A stretch of DNA of 64,000 nucleotides from Flavobacteriaceae bacterium (GTDB lineage Bacteria > Bacteroidota > Bacteroidia > Flavobacteriales > Flavobacteriaceae): NCBI GenBank assembly GCA_024743095.1, contig JANSXF010000002.1, positions 1 through 64,000 of the forward strand. The letters run 5' to 3'. Shown piece after piece: positions 55,735-64,000 of this stretch. The number at the start of each line of letters is the position of its first letter. Position 1 is the first letter of the stretch. The translations under genes were made by a program, and so were the position numbers. The notes below the pieces were generated by a model, which made no database searches, was not told the DNA's origin, and worked only from the letters and a program-made list of their open reading frames with translations.

Positions 55735-56931
55735 CTAAGACTCTTTTTTTCTTTTGGATAATTTTTCCATGTAAAGAATCACAATTCCTATCACACCGCC
55801 GATACAGGCCAAAATACCTCCTACAACACTGGCGTAGTTGAATCCCAGTCCAAAAACCATAGGTAGACCACCAAAATAAGCGCCCGAGGCATTTCCCATA
55901 TTAAAAGCACTTTGGTTCATGGAAGACCCTAGTTTCTCTGCGCCCTTGGCAGCTCTTATGATGGCTATTTGGATGGGTGCTGAGATAGAAAAGGTAATAA
56001 CGCCGACAATAAAGCTAAGTATGTATATGGCAATGTTGTTGCTTGCGAAAATAGAGTTCAACAGAAGTATCATTGTCATGCTAAACATGCTTATGACCAC
56101 GGATTTTACGGGATTGAAAGTTTCCACCATTCTCGCCCCTAAAAAATTTCCAAAAAACATCCCGAATCCTGCCACGATCATAACGTATCCAACGTTTGCT
56201 TCGGGAAGCTTGGTTACGTTGATAACCAAAGGGGCAATGTAGCTGTACCAGGCAAAAAAGCCGCCGGTACCCACAGTGGTAAGGGCAATCAAGGCCCATA
56301 ATTTTTTGTTTTTTAGGCCGGGTGAAGGGTTTTTAGAGTCGGAATTATCAGCTTCATCCAATCCTTTTTTTGGCATCCAAAAATAAAGGCTGCAAAAAGT
56401 GGCAATACCAGCAACCCCTACCAACATAAAAGAATAACTCCAATGCAGTTCCTGTCCAATATATGTGCCTAGCGGTACTCCAATAATATTGGCGACGGTC
56501 AAACCTGAAAACATTACGGCCATGGCCTGAGCAGCTTTGCCCGGTTTGGCCAAATAACCCGATACCACAGCACCAATGCCAAAAAACGCTCCGTGCGGCA
56601 TTCCCGAAAGAAAACGGAAAAGCATCATTGTCCAATAATTTCCCGAAAAGGCCGACAATGTGTTGAAAATGGTAAACCAAACCATTAAGAACAACAAGGT
56701 TTTCTTTGGATTGAGGTTGTTGGTGATCCTTGCCATTACGGGTGCGCCGATAACCACCCCAAGGGCATAGATGGCTATGAAATGCCCTGCTTTAGGAATG
56801 GAAATATCAAGAGAACCGGCAATATTGGGAAGAATTCCCATAATCACAAATTCTGTGAGGCCGATTCCGAAACCACCTATTGCGAGAGATAAAAGGGCTT
56901 TTTTATTGGTTGATTGTGAAGTCTTGTCCAA
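55735..56931 (-). CDS. MFS transporter, DHA1/AraJ-like
   Basis: This is an inner-membrane major-facilitator transporter, probably a drug or sugar efflux type. The 398 residues have 12 TM helices. The opening GGFGIGLTEFVIMGILPNIA (about 17-36) and the A-loop region GVVIGAPVMARITNNLNPKKTLL are typical of the AraJ/SotB/YdhP branch. The start is TTG at 56931: the in-frame codon upstream is a stop and the next ATG lies inside TM1. A TTG-N23-TACCTTTG promoter is immediately upstream. It is the first gene of a three-gene operon. Confidence 0.88.
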   Translation of the reverse strand: MDKTSQSTNKKALLSLAIGGFGIGLTEFVIMGILPNIAGSLDISIPKAGHFIAIYALGVVIGAPVMARITNNLNPKKTLLFLMVWFTIFNTLSAFSGNYWTMMLFRFLSGMPHGAFFGIGAVVSGYLAKPGKAAQAMAVMFSGLTVANIIGVPLGTYIGQELHWSYSFMLVGVAGIATFCSLYFWMPKKGLDEADNSDSKNPSPGLKNKKLWALIALTTVGTGGFFAWYSYIAPLVINVTKLPEANVGYVMIVAGFGMFFGNFLGARMVETFNPVKSVVISMFSMTMILLLNSIFASNNIAIYILSFIVGVITFSISAPIQIAIIRAAKGAEKLGSSMNQSAFNMGNASGAYFGGLPMVFGLGFNYASVVGGILACIGGVIGIVILYMEKLSKRKKES

Positions 56932-56949
56932 GCTTATTTATTAAGAGGA

Positions 56950-56983
56950 CAAAGGTAATTGGAATCCCTCAATTCCTAAGCAA
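56950..56983 (-). promoter_or_regulatory. Promoter of the MFS operon (TTG-N23-TACCTTTG)
   Basis: On the minus strand TTG (56983-56981) precedes an exact TACCTTTG (56957-56950) by 23 bp, at the upper end of the accepted spacing. The transcript would start about 13 bases before the TTG start codon. Confidence 0.5.
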
Positions 56984-57223
56984 GGATATTGGCTTAATTC
57001 TATATTCAATTACCTTACGGAAATAAACAGCCTTGAAGTTTGGACTAATTCAAATACATTCAAAAAATGAAACAAATACTTTTGAAAGGATATTTTGGGT
57101 TCAAGGCTGTTATTTGCTGTTGATTAATCTGTTGCCAAATTAGGGCAACACCTGTTTTTTCTCGGAAACCCTCAACCACAAGTACTCTTTCCCGATGTAT
57201 TAGCACCTTTTTTGCCAAAAATG

Positions 57224-57254
57224 AAAGACCCGCTCCAAATGAAGCGAGTCTCTT
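57224..57254 (-). terminator. Terminator of the second SusCD operon
   Basis: Arms 57226-57234 and 57243-57251 pair with G-T wobbles; on the minus strand the stem is followed by TTTCATTTTT. It lies about 25 bases behind the 57277 stop. Confidence 0.6.
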
Positions 57255-57276
57255 TCTTGAACAAGTTTGTAAAAAA

Positions 57277-58077
57277 TCAATTGATACACGGAGATGGATT
57301 GGGTCCAAATGGCCCCAAAACCTCGCCCTCGGGTGTTTCAACGGTGTACACGTGTTCTTCTTCAAAAGCACCACTGGTGTAGGAGACTACCAAACTGCTG
57401 GTTCCTTCGGGCACATTTACATTAAAAGTCGCTGCATCACCAGCGGTAAACGTATAGTCAGTCGTGACCCCATCAATCTCGAAGGTTACAAAGGCACCGT
57501 CCCATCCATCACCAAACAAGTCCTGCATTTCTATTACCCAAGTTCCGGGCACCGTCGTCCCTGAAATGGGAGAACACTTTACAAGGACAATAAAGTTGAA
57601 CGCCTGCAATTGTTCAGGTTGCCCTGTTAGGGTTGCGCTATAATTGGCAACGGTGGTCACTGTGCCATCAGTTCCTGTGGATTCTCCCAAAAACCGGATG
57701 AAGTCGCCTCCGGAGATATCATCCACTGTTATGCCCAGTGTACTGGCAATGTCGGTATAAGGAATGGAAAGATCGCTCGGGAACTCTGTTATTGTCGCCA
57801 ACGGTACGGTATCGGAAGATACTCCGCCAGACTCCAAAGTTACGCTCAAATCCCATGAGGCTACGTTGTCGCTTGGGTCGTCAACGGTGCCGGAGAAAGT
57901 AGAATTGGCCAAGTCACCTTTGGCAACAATGGTTTCGTCCAGCTTTATCCTTACATAAGGTGCGGCCGAATCTTCCAGTTCAAACACGTTGAGTGGATTT
58001 TTGTCCTCGTCTTCACAGGCCGCTATTCCCAAAATCAATAGTGATAGACCAAGTATATGTATAAAGTTACTTTTCAT
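57277..58077 (-). CDS. Lipoprotein of the second SusCD operon with a GDGW motif domain
   Basis: The 266 residues from ATG 58077 have lipobox GIAAC (Cys about 20). A CARDB/SusE-like beta part (about 35-170) contains SAAPYVRIKLDETIV, and a C-terminal domain opens with MQDLFGDGWDGAFVTFEIDG, a DGW-type module seen in marine surface proteins. It starts 22 bp behind the SusD gene and probably binds the operon's substrate. No enzymatic motif is seen. A longer frame starts inside the SusD gene and lacks the signal peptide. Confidence 0.8.
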   Translation of the reverse strand: MKSNFIHILGLSLLILGIAACEDEDKNPLNVFELEDSAAPYVRIKLDETIVAKGDLANSTFSGTVDDPSDNVASWDLSVTLESGGVSSDTVPLATITEFPSDLSIPYTDIASTLGITVDDISGGDFIRFLGESTGTDGTVTTVANYSATLTGQPEQLQAFNFIVLVKCSPISGTTVPGTWVIEMQDLFGDGWDGAFVTFEIDGVTTDYTFTAGDAATFNVNVPEGTSSLVVSYTSGAFEEEHVYTVETPEGEVLGPFGPNPSPCIN

Positions 58078-58099
58078 AAGTATTGTTTTTAGAATTAAA

Positions 58100-59815
58100 T
58101 CAATCAACGAAACCATCGGGGTTGGTGTCCCAGAACACTGGAGTGCTCGGTGCACTTTTCTGTGTAATGTTCGTGTTACTGTCGGCAGCGGTCTGTGAAT
58201 ACCACATGGATCTTAGGAATGGCCCTGGGGCGTTGGTGGTAAAGGCAGGTGTGAGGTTATCAGGTTGACCTGTTCTTCTATAGGTGTTGTATGCTTCAAT
58301 TCCGTTGCACCATAAAGCAATAAAGTATTGCTCCACAATAATTCGAAGTTTGTCCGTATCGTTGCCGGCATCATAGGCTGCCAATATCTCTGCAACATGA
58401 TTGTCGACGGCTGTTGAGGTCGGGACAAATCCCGTACCACTTGCCAAGGACGCTCCAAAGTCCATAACGGTGCCAATGGATTGTCTTATGGCTGTTTCCA
58501 AATAATCCCGGGCACTTCCAGTGGTATTTAGTGTCAATGATGCTTCTGCCAACATGAAATGGGTATAGGAGGACATCAAAATAGGTGATATTCCTGCGCC
58601 TGAAAGCCCTTCGTTTACCGCTCCGGAACCTGATACATTCCTAAAAGAGTCGTCATCGAACGGTCCGCCAACCGGGTAGGTTCCGTGCAGCGTCCTAAAG
58701 GCATCATCTGGTGGAATACCGTCATCATCCAAATGGTTTCTGCCCCAATATCCGCTTAAACCATTGGTGGCGGGAACCAAACAGTAGGGTTCGGAAGGGT
58801 CCCACCATGCAGGTAGTGATATTTCGGTAACACATTCCTTGGTAACCACATCAGCCCCGGAAAAGTCGGATTGTTGCCTGTAGAAATAGTAGCGAATCCG
58901 TGGGTCAGGCTCTCCATATTGGTTGGCCATCAAATTCATATAATAATTACAGGTATAAAAGTCTGAGCTTGGTCCCGCACCATCGTAGTTGGCATCAAAA
59001 TAGGGGTGTCTACTGTCCGGAGATGCATTATTGGTCCCCCATTGAAAGAAAAAATCATCAGCAGGATCCAAAATCAGTTGGTTGCCCGCAATCAATTCAT
59101 TGATACGCGAAGTGGAAACGGATGCTCCAAAACCTTCGGCAGATGCCAAACGGGTCTGAAGATATAACTTCAAGCGCATGGTGTTTGCCACTTTTGTCCA
59201 TTGGTCTTCATTAGCATTATAAAATAGGTCATCCGATGGGAGGGAGGTTTCGTCCTTGTTCAAATTGGCAATAGCATCCACCAAAAGTTGGTCCGCCGCT
59301 TGGTAAATGGTAGCTCCCGAGTCAACAGTTGGGTTTAAAATTCCCTCGCCGCCCATTGCGGCTTCAGAGTAAGGTACATCTCCAAAGAAATCAACCATGG
59401 ACATCATAATGTACGCTTCCAATATCTGGCCAATGGCAATATGTGTGAATTGCCCTGCTTCTTCGGCCAATGGGTTCATGGTCCTAATATCTATCAAGGC
59501 CCTGGCATACACATTGTCCCAAACCCTATCAAAATCCGAAGGATCGTAGCTTTCACGATAGGTAGGACCAAAACCATGTTGTATTCTCACAGGTTCCATT
59601 CCAAATTGACTTAGGCCATTTTCGGCACGGCCTTCCTCACCGGAATGAATCTGGGCGGTCATTAGTTGTATTTGATTCAAAAAGAAATCAACGCTCGCCT
59701 GCGACGGGTTTAATGCATTGGGGCTCTCCACTACATCCAATGTAGTGCTCTCGCAGCCCAGCATAACTGTCAGTGCAGCGATTATGAGACTTAGTATATT
59801 TGATATTTTTTTCAT
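58100..59815 (-). CDS. SusD/RagB-like lipoprotein (SusD-like_2 type)
   Basis: This is the surface lid of the second SusC transporter. The 571 residues have lipobox VMLGC (Cys about 21), then the family start STTLDVVESPNALNPSQAS. Internal helices include IAIGQILEAYIMMSMVDFFGDVPYSEA, the SusD-like_2 hallmark, and VANTMRLKLYLQTRLA. The C-terminus has QYFIALWCNGIEAYNTYRRTGQPDNL. It is 27 bp behind its SusC gene. Confidence 0.93.
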   Translation of the reverse strand: MKKISNILSLIIAALTVMLGCESTTLDVVESPNALNPSQASVDFFLNQIQLMTAQIHSGEEGRAENGLSQFGMEPVRIQHGFGPTYRESYDPSDFDRVWDNVYARALIDIRTMNPLAEEAGQFTHIAIGQILEAYIMMSMVDFFGDVPYSEAAMGGEGILNPTVDSGATIYQAADQLLVDAIANLNKDETSLPSDDLFYNANEDQWTKVANTMRLKLYLQTRLASAEGFGASVSTSRINELIAGNQLILDPADDFFFQWGTNNASPDSRHPYFDANYDGAGPSSDFYTCNYYMNLMANQYGEPDPRIRYYFYRQQSDFSGADVVTKECVTEISLPAWWDPSEPYCLVPATNGLSGYWGRNHLDDDGIPPDDAFRTLHGTYPVGGPFDDDSFRNVSGSGAVNEGLSGAGISPILMSSYTHFMLAEASLTLNTTGSARDYLETAIRQSIGTVMDFGASLASGTGFVPTSTAVDNHVAEILAAYDAGNDTDKLRIIVEQYFIALWCNGIEAYNTYRRTGQPDNLTPAFTTNAPGPFLRSMWYSQTAADSNTNITQKSAPSTPVFWDTNPDGFVD

Positions 59816-59842
59816 AATATTTCTGATTCTTGTTAGCTGCGA

Positions 59843-62800
59843 TTAAAATGATGCCCTTACGGTAAGGCCATATCTTCTGGTGGACGGACCGGTGAAGAAA
59901 TCAATTCCTTGTCCGTTACCAACTCCTGTACTCGATGAGTTGGTATCGTATCTGACGTCATCGGGGAAGTTCACGGCCTTGTACCATAAGTTGGATCCTG
60001 AAAGCGTTAATGATAGGCTTCCGAAAGGGGTTTTCTCCAACATTTTCTTTGGAATGGAATACCCCAATGAAGCTTCCTGTAACCTGATGGTGGTGCCATC
60101 AAATACGTTTACTTCGTTGATATCTCCCCCAAAAAAGGTATTGAAACCAAACTCGGTTGCTGTAATGGCTACGTTATTTGGGCTTCCATCGGCAAAAACC
60201 CCTGGGAGTATATAATTTGATTCTCTATCAATTGGATTATCAGGATCAACAACTCCACGCCCTATCAGTCCTGCCGTTGTTACCGAATACACATCTCCAC
60301 CATGGCGATATTGCAAGTTGGCCGAAAGGGTGAAGTTCTTAAAGCTGATGGTCGGAATCATGGCAGTGGTCCAATCTGGGTTTGGATCACCAATTTCTGT
60401 GATGTTGTTGTCCACCAGGTATCTACCATTTGGCCCTACCACTTTGTTGCCGTTGTCATCTCTTTGGATGGTGCTGCCGAGCAATACCCCAAATGGTCTG
60501 CCTTCCACGGCATAGTTGGCAGCTTCACCGGCTACCGCGAAGGTCAACAAAATGTTGTTGGTTCCCTCAGCCAAGTCGGTCACCGTGGTTTCACTGGCGG
60601 TAAAGTTTCCTGCAAGGTTAAAACCGATGCCTGCTTCGCTTTCCCTGAGTATGGTAAGGTCGTAATCGGCTTCTATACCTTTGGTTTCAACCTCCCCAAT
60701 ATTTACAAAAGTGGAGCGGAAACCTGTTGAACTGTCCAATGTACGGTTGGTAATAAGGTCCGTGGTCGATTTTTGATACAAGCTGACATTAAAGTTCAAC
60801 CTATTGAAAAGGCGTGTATCCAAACCTATTTCAAGTTCTTGTACTCTTTCTGGCGAGAGGTCGCGGTTACCCAGCACATCGGAAACAGTATTTCCGGAAA
60901 CTACATTGCCATTGAGGTCCACAAATGTTCTGGAATTCAAGGTGAGTACATCCCTAGTGTTAAATGGAGTTGGGAAACCTGCTGAGGAACCATAGCCCAC
61001 CCTAAGTTTTGCATAATTGAGCAGATCTCCCTGCAATGCCGGAAAGGCTGTAGTTGGAATAAAGGATAAACTGGCTCCCGGGTAAAACAGGGAATTGTTT
61101 TCTCTTTCCAATGTGGACGACCAGTCGTTTCTCCCCACGATGTTGAAATACAATAAATCTTTATAGGATAGGGTCGCATCCAAATAAATACCAACAAGGT
61201 TTTCCTCGAAGTTTTGATTCAGGTCGGTCCCGGAAAAGGAGTTTATGGAGGATGGTGTGGTAAAGTTAAAGTGTTCAAGTACTCCAAATACCAATTGTCC
61301 TTGACTCTCTATGCCGTCCTGAGCATAGGTGTCCCTACGGCTATTGGCACCCAACGTGGCGGTCAGGTTCAAATCTTCGGAAAGATTTTTCTCTGCACTA
61401 AGAATCAGATCGTGGTTCCAAATCGAGTTTCGAACGGAGGTAGTTCTTAAAATTCCCAAAGTGGGCCCATCCACACCACCTCTGTTCTGTCCGTATGAGT
61501 TTAATTCGGTATAGGTGTCCAGACCTACCCGATATGTCAGGTTCATCCAATCGTTCAAGGCATAGCTCATGGAAACGTTCCCGGTAAATCGATCGGTTTC
61601 TTGACTGGTTCTTGAGTTGGCAACGGTCCAGTATGGGTTTTGGATATCGTTACCTGACCTATAGTATAAACTTCGGCCATCCGCCGCTTGGAACGGGAGA
61701 TTGGTCAAATCGATGTTTCTTGGTGTGTAGAGTACGTCACCAAATATGGCGGAACCGTTAAAAGCGGCACCGCTACCCGTACTCACGGCATTTGGCGGCG
61801 ATTTATAGCCCGTTCTTGCAAAATTGAATACCCCGGAGACCGTAAAGTTGTTGGATAGTACCGCATTTCCCCCTAAACTGAAGTTGTTACGTAGCAACTT
61901 GTTGCCAGGGGTTACCCCGATATCTTCCGTACGACCGTAATTCGCATTGAAATTTACTTTTTCGGAACCACCACGAACATTTACGGAAGTGCTGTACACA
62001 TATCCCGTTCTGAAGAATTCTTCTACCCCATTGTATGATCGGTAAGGGTACTCCAGGTTCAATAAATCTTCGTAACCGGCAATTAAGGTAGGGTCTGCTA
62101 TATAGTTGAACGGATGCCGGGTCAATGCCACTCCGTTTGGACCAGTTCTTATGTATTGGGCTGCCGTGGCAATACCATCATCGTCCGTACGGTCAAAACG
62201 AGGGCCCCAGTTACTGAAGAAGAACCCAAATCCTTGATGGAATCCACTTCCATAGTCGTTTTGGAACTTTGGGAGTACGGCATTGGACATAAATATGGAC
62301 TGTGTAACGGAAACTTCTGTTTTGGAAGGGGCATCTCCAGAAGCGGAACCTTTTGTTGTGATCAGTATCACACCATTTCTACCTCGGTTACCATAGAGTA
62401 CCGTTGCGCTCAACCCTTTCAATACGCTTACACTTTCAATATTGTTCGGGTCAAGGTCAAGAAATCGGCTGGATTCCGTATTTCCGTCCAAAAAGTTGGT
62501 CTGTGTATTGGTTCCTGAATCAAAAGGAATCCCATCGACAATAAATAAGGGCTGATTGGACTGTGTTGCCGAAGAATACCCTCTAATGATTATGTTGGTT
62601 CCCGAACCGGACATACCGTTATTGGAAGTAATGTTCACCCCGGCAACTTTACCGTTCAGTACCCTGGCAACATCCGCTTCCGGTCTTGATTCTACCTTGT
62701 CGGATTCCACCGTGGTTACCGAATAGCCCAAGGAACGCTTTTCCCGGACTATACCCTGTGCGGTGACCACTACTTCTTCCAGTTGCGATGCGTCTTCCTC

Positions 62801-63085
62801 CATTTGAACGTTCAAAACGCTTGCTGCACCTACGTTTCTCTCAAGTGTTCTTTGCCCTAAATAGGAGAATACAAGGACATCTCCTTCGTTGGCCTCGATG
62901 ACATAGTTGCCATCAAAATCGGACTGAGTTCCCTTAACGGTGCCTTTCACAACAATGTTGACACCGGGCAAGGGTACCCCGTCTTGGTCGGTGACCGTAC
63001 CGGTAACCGTTTTTTCTTGAGCGTGGACAAATGCAATGGATAGACACATGGCCAATAGCGCTCCAAACAGTTTCTTTACTTTCAT
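59843..63085 (-). CDS. SusC/RagA TonB-dependent outer-membrane transporter (second)
   Basis: This is an outer-membrane importer of the SusC type. The 1,080 residues have a signal peptide (1-22, ending VHAQ), the N-terminal extension GTVTDQDGVPLPGVNIVVKG, the TonB-box-like region LEEVVVTAQGIVREKRSLG, the plug (NGKVAGVNITSNNGMSGSGT), and a long barrel ending in Phe (RASF). It is larger than the first SusC of the window and belongs to a different branch. It is the first gene of the operon, with no clear consensus promoter in the 370 bp upstream. Confidence 0.95.
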   Translation of the reverse strand: MKVKKLFGALLAMCLSIAFVHAQEKTVTGTVTDQDGVPLPGVNIVVKGTVKGTQSDFDGNYVIEANEGDVLVFSYLGQRTLERNVGAASVLNVQMEEDASQLEEVVVTAQGIVREKRSLGYSVTTVESDKVESRPEADVARVLNGKVAGVNITSNNGMSGSGTNIIIRGYSSATQSNQPLFIVDGIPFDSGTNTQTNFLDGNTESSRFLDLDPNNIESVSVLKGLSATVLYGNRGRNGVILITTKGSASGDAPSKTEVSVTQSIFMSNAVLPKFQNDYGSGFHQGFGFFFSNWGPRFDRTDDDGIATAAQYIRTGPNGVALTRHPFNYIADPTLIAGYEDLLNLEYPYRSYNGVEEFFRTGYVYSTSVNVRGGSEKVNFNANYGRTEDIGVTPGNKLLRNNFSLGGNAVLSNNFTVSGVFNFARTGYKSPPNAVSTGSGAAFNGSAIFGDVLYTPRNIDLTNLPFQAADGRSLYYRSGNDIQNPYWTVANSRTSQETDRFTGNVSMSYALNDWMNLTYRVGLDTYTELNSYGQNRGGVDGPTLGILRTTSVRNSIWNHDLILSAEKNLSEDLNLTATLGANSRRDTYAQDGIESQGQLVFGVLEHFNFTTPSSINSFSGTDLNQNFEENLVGIYLDATLSYKDLLYFNIVGRNDWSSTLERENNSLFYPGASLSFIPTTAFPALQGDLLNYAKLRVGYGSSAGFPTPFNTRDVLTLNSRTFVDLNGNVVSGNTVSDVLGNRDLSPERVQELEIGLDTRLFNRLNFNVSLYQKSTTDLITNRTLDSSTGFRSTFVNIGEVETKGIEADYDLTILRESEAGIGFNLAGNFTASETTVTDLAEGTNNILLTFAVAGEAANYAVEGRPFGVLLGSTIQRDDNGNKVVGPNGRYLVDNNITEIGDPNPDWTTAMIPTISFKNFTLSANLQYRHGGDVYSVTTAGLIGRGVVDPDNPIDRESNYILPGVFADGSPNNVAITATEFGFNTFFGGDINEVNVFDGTTIRLQEASLGYSIPKKMLEKTPFGSLSLTLSGSNLWYKAVNFPDDVRYDTNSSSTGVGNGQGIDFFTGPSTRRYGLTVRASF

Positions 63086-63458
63086 ACGAATAAAGTTTTG
63101 TTAGTAATTTGAAATGAGTTAGTGCAACTGAGAAAGGTGGACGGCGCTAGGAAATTGATAGCTAATTCAAATAATACTTCTGGGAAGTGAACAAAACTCA
63201 ATGGATTTTGTCTTTTTAAGAAGTAGAGCCTCTCACCGCCCTACCTTTACAATTGCATAACAAATCAACTTATAAGTGTGTAGGAGAGGGTACTTTTTAA
63301 ACGGCTAGAACCTCAAAAAGATGGAAGCCCTTGGGGAAGTACCGTTTTTAACACTTCTCGCAATGTTTTATAACAATTTGATAATGAATCATTAAAAAAC
63401 CTCTTGGTGTTCCAAGAGGTTTGTGTGGGAATAGCTCTTAACGATTTAGATTCCGCCG
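63086..63458. other. 373-bp intergenic region upstream of the second SusC
   Basis: There is no gene in it. It holds the terminator of the AraC gene (63394-63422) and probably the promoter of the SusCD operon, though no exact TAnnTTTG is present. The nearest match is TATTATTTG near 63176-63168, which has one base too many between the TA and TTTG parts. Confidence 0.5.
63394..63422 (-). terminator. Terminator of the AraC-type regulator gene
   Basis: Arms 63397-63407 and 63412-63422 form a perfect 11-bp stem with a 4-base loop. On the minus strand it is followed by a T-run. Confidence 0.88.
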
Positions 63459-63941
63459 TTACACCATTTGCATTTCGTGTTGCCTATCGAAATTAGTGCT
63501 TACCGCAGCTCGGTAATCGTTGGGGCTATACCCGGTAATTTTCTTAAAGGCGCTGTAAAAGCTGTTTTTACTGTTAAAACCAACTTCGTACATAATCGCC
63601 TTTACACTGAGGGAGGGGTCTTCTACCAGAAGATCTTTGGCCTCTTCAATTCTGTATTCGTTCAAGAACGAATAAAAATTCTTGGAGAAGAAGGTATTGA
63701 TTACCTGTGAAACCTTATACCTGTTTTCCTTAATATGATCAGCAAGGTCATCAAGGCAAAGGGTATTGTTCCGGTAGATCTTGTTCTGATCAAAGGCATT
63801 CTTGATTTTTCTTCGAATCAAAACAGCTTCCTCCCCAGTTAATCCGGACTTTTTGTACTTTTCATGACTGTTCGTTTGGGCCAAAGTCCGTTCAGGGCCC
63901 ACAACGTACTTTACAACGAATTGTTTAAGTAGTCGTTTCAT
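63459..63941 (-). CDS. Short AraC-family transcriptional regulator
   Basis: The 160 residues from ATG 63941 are complete: an in-frame TAG lies 27 bases upstream. The AraC double HTH spans about residues 50-145, with DLADHIKENRYKVSQVIN and the second helix block IMYEVGFNSKNSFYSAFKKITGYSPNDYR. The N-terminal 45 residues show no sensor domain, and no TM is seen. The HTH resembles the C-terminal part of Bacteroidota 7TM/PAS-AraC regulators. It is upstream of the SusCD operon and on the same strand, so it is a candidate regulator of it. Confidence 0.85.
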   Translation of the reverse strand: MKRLLKQFVVKYVVGPERTLAQTNSHEKYKKSGLTGEEAVLIRRKIKNAFDQNKIYRNNTLCLDDLADHIKENRYKVSQVINTFFSKNFYSFLNEYRIEEAKDLLVEDPSLSVKAIMYEVGFNSKNSFYSAFKKITGYSPNDYRAAVSTNFDRQHEMQMV

Positions 63942-63965
63942 TGATTGATGATTTTTGATTGATGA
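63941..63965. repeat. 11-bp direct repeat upstream of the AraC gene
   Basis: TTGATTGATGA occurs at 63941-63951 and 63955-63965, with a 14-bp period that overlaps the start codon. It is a possible autoregulatory site, or chance in AT-rich DNA. Confidence 0.3.
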
Positions 63966-64000
63966 CTACTAGTTAGTTAGAAAACCAATGTTTTTAGGTG

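Larger units (their letters stand above)
56932..57276. other. 345-bp intergenic region with promoter and inverted repeats
   Basis: It holds the MFS promoter (56950-56983) and a 12-bp perfect inverted repeat (57026-57037 and 57100-57111). There is also a 6-bp GTTGCC/GGCAAC hairpin (57131-57149) followed after five bases by a T-run, and the terminator of the 57277 gene (57224-57254). I see no gene in it. Confidence 0.6.

Noticed and set aside
57060-57374. 104-codon frame on the minus strand overlapping the end of the GDGW lipoprotein gene
   Set aside because: It overlaps the lipoprotein gene in another frame and runs through its terminator. No signal or domain is seen; the repeat possibility is reported separately.

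Overview
The window looks like chromosome of a marine member of the Flavobacteriaceae (Bacteroidota), probably in or near the Muricauda/Allomuricauda/Flagellimonas group. The evidence is the complete gldKLMN type IX secretion/gliding set, two SusC/SusD pairs, Bacteroidota-type promoters (TTG, about 20 bp, TAnnTTTG), many lipoproteins with Cys-Ser or Cys-Glu/Asp after the lipobox, and moderate GC. The genus is inferred from family content, not from a database search. I saw no tRNA or rRNA genes, no CRISPR array and no insertion sequence.

Layout. 1-3128 (minus): the 3' part of mreB, then purH and a GAF-type methionine sulfoxide reductase. 3260-14612 (plus): an eight-gene copper-handling block comprising a small Cys-rich membrane protein, a frameshifted CusA-type RND pump, its TolC partner, a metal-binding lipoprotein, an HMA-AraC regulator, a Cu(I) P-type ATPase, a PepSY protein and a CusB-type adaptor. 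A 31-residue Lys-rich ORF follows. 14894-21643 (minus): groEL/groES, secG, a TPR protein, lptE, a sigma-54 activator and miaB, an envelope and housekeeping block. 21776-32388 (plus): a membrane protein, an LVIVD lipoprotein, topA, a degenerate arginase-fold protein and gldKLMN. 32507-43040: an FAD oxidoreductase, DUF983, an ABC-F ATPase, an LRR protein, and a second tripartite RND operon with a zinc-ribbon protein.

43157-54264 (minus): a compact polysaccharide utilisation locus with a membrane-anchored propeller/LuxR sensor-regulator, SusC, SusD, a multi-module surface glycan-binding lipoprotein and a GH16 lipoprotein. The likely substrate is laminarin or another beta-1,3-glucan. 54401-56931 (minus): an operon of an MFS transporter, a small membrane-anchored protein and a predicted outer-membrane barrel. 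57277-63941 (minus): a second SusC/SusD pair with a lipoprotein but no visible enzyme, preceded by a short AraC-type regulator.

How they work together. The copper block covers sensing (HMA-AraC), cytosolic export (P-type ATPase), periplasmic export (CusA/C/B) and buffering: metal-binding CPMH...CPxCGM modules recur in three different proteins. The two SusCD loci import oligosaccharides or other ligands across the outer membrane, and GldKLMN builds the type IX secretion motor. The less ordinary items are the HMA-AraC one-component regulator, the arginase-fold protein without its metal ligands, the helically phased GTAG array near the PUL promoter, the MFS/small protein/barrel operon, and several TAnnTTTG elements so close to the ATG that leaderless transcripts are likely.
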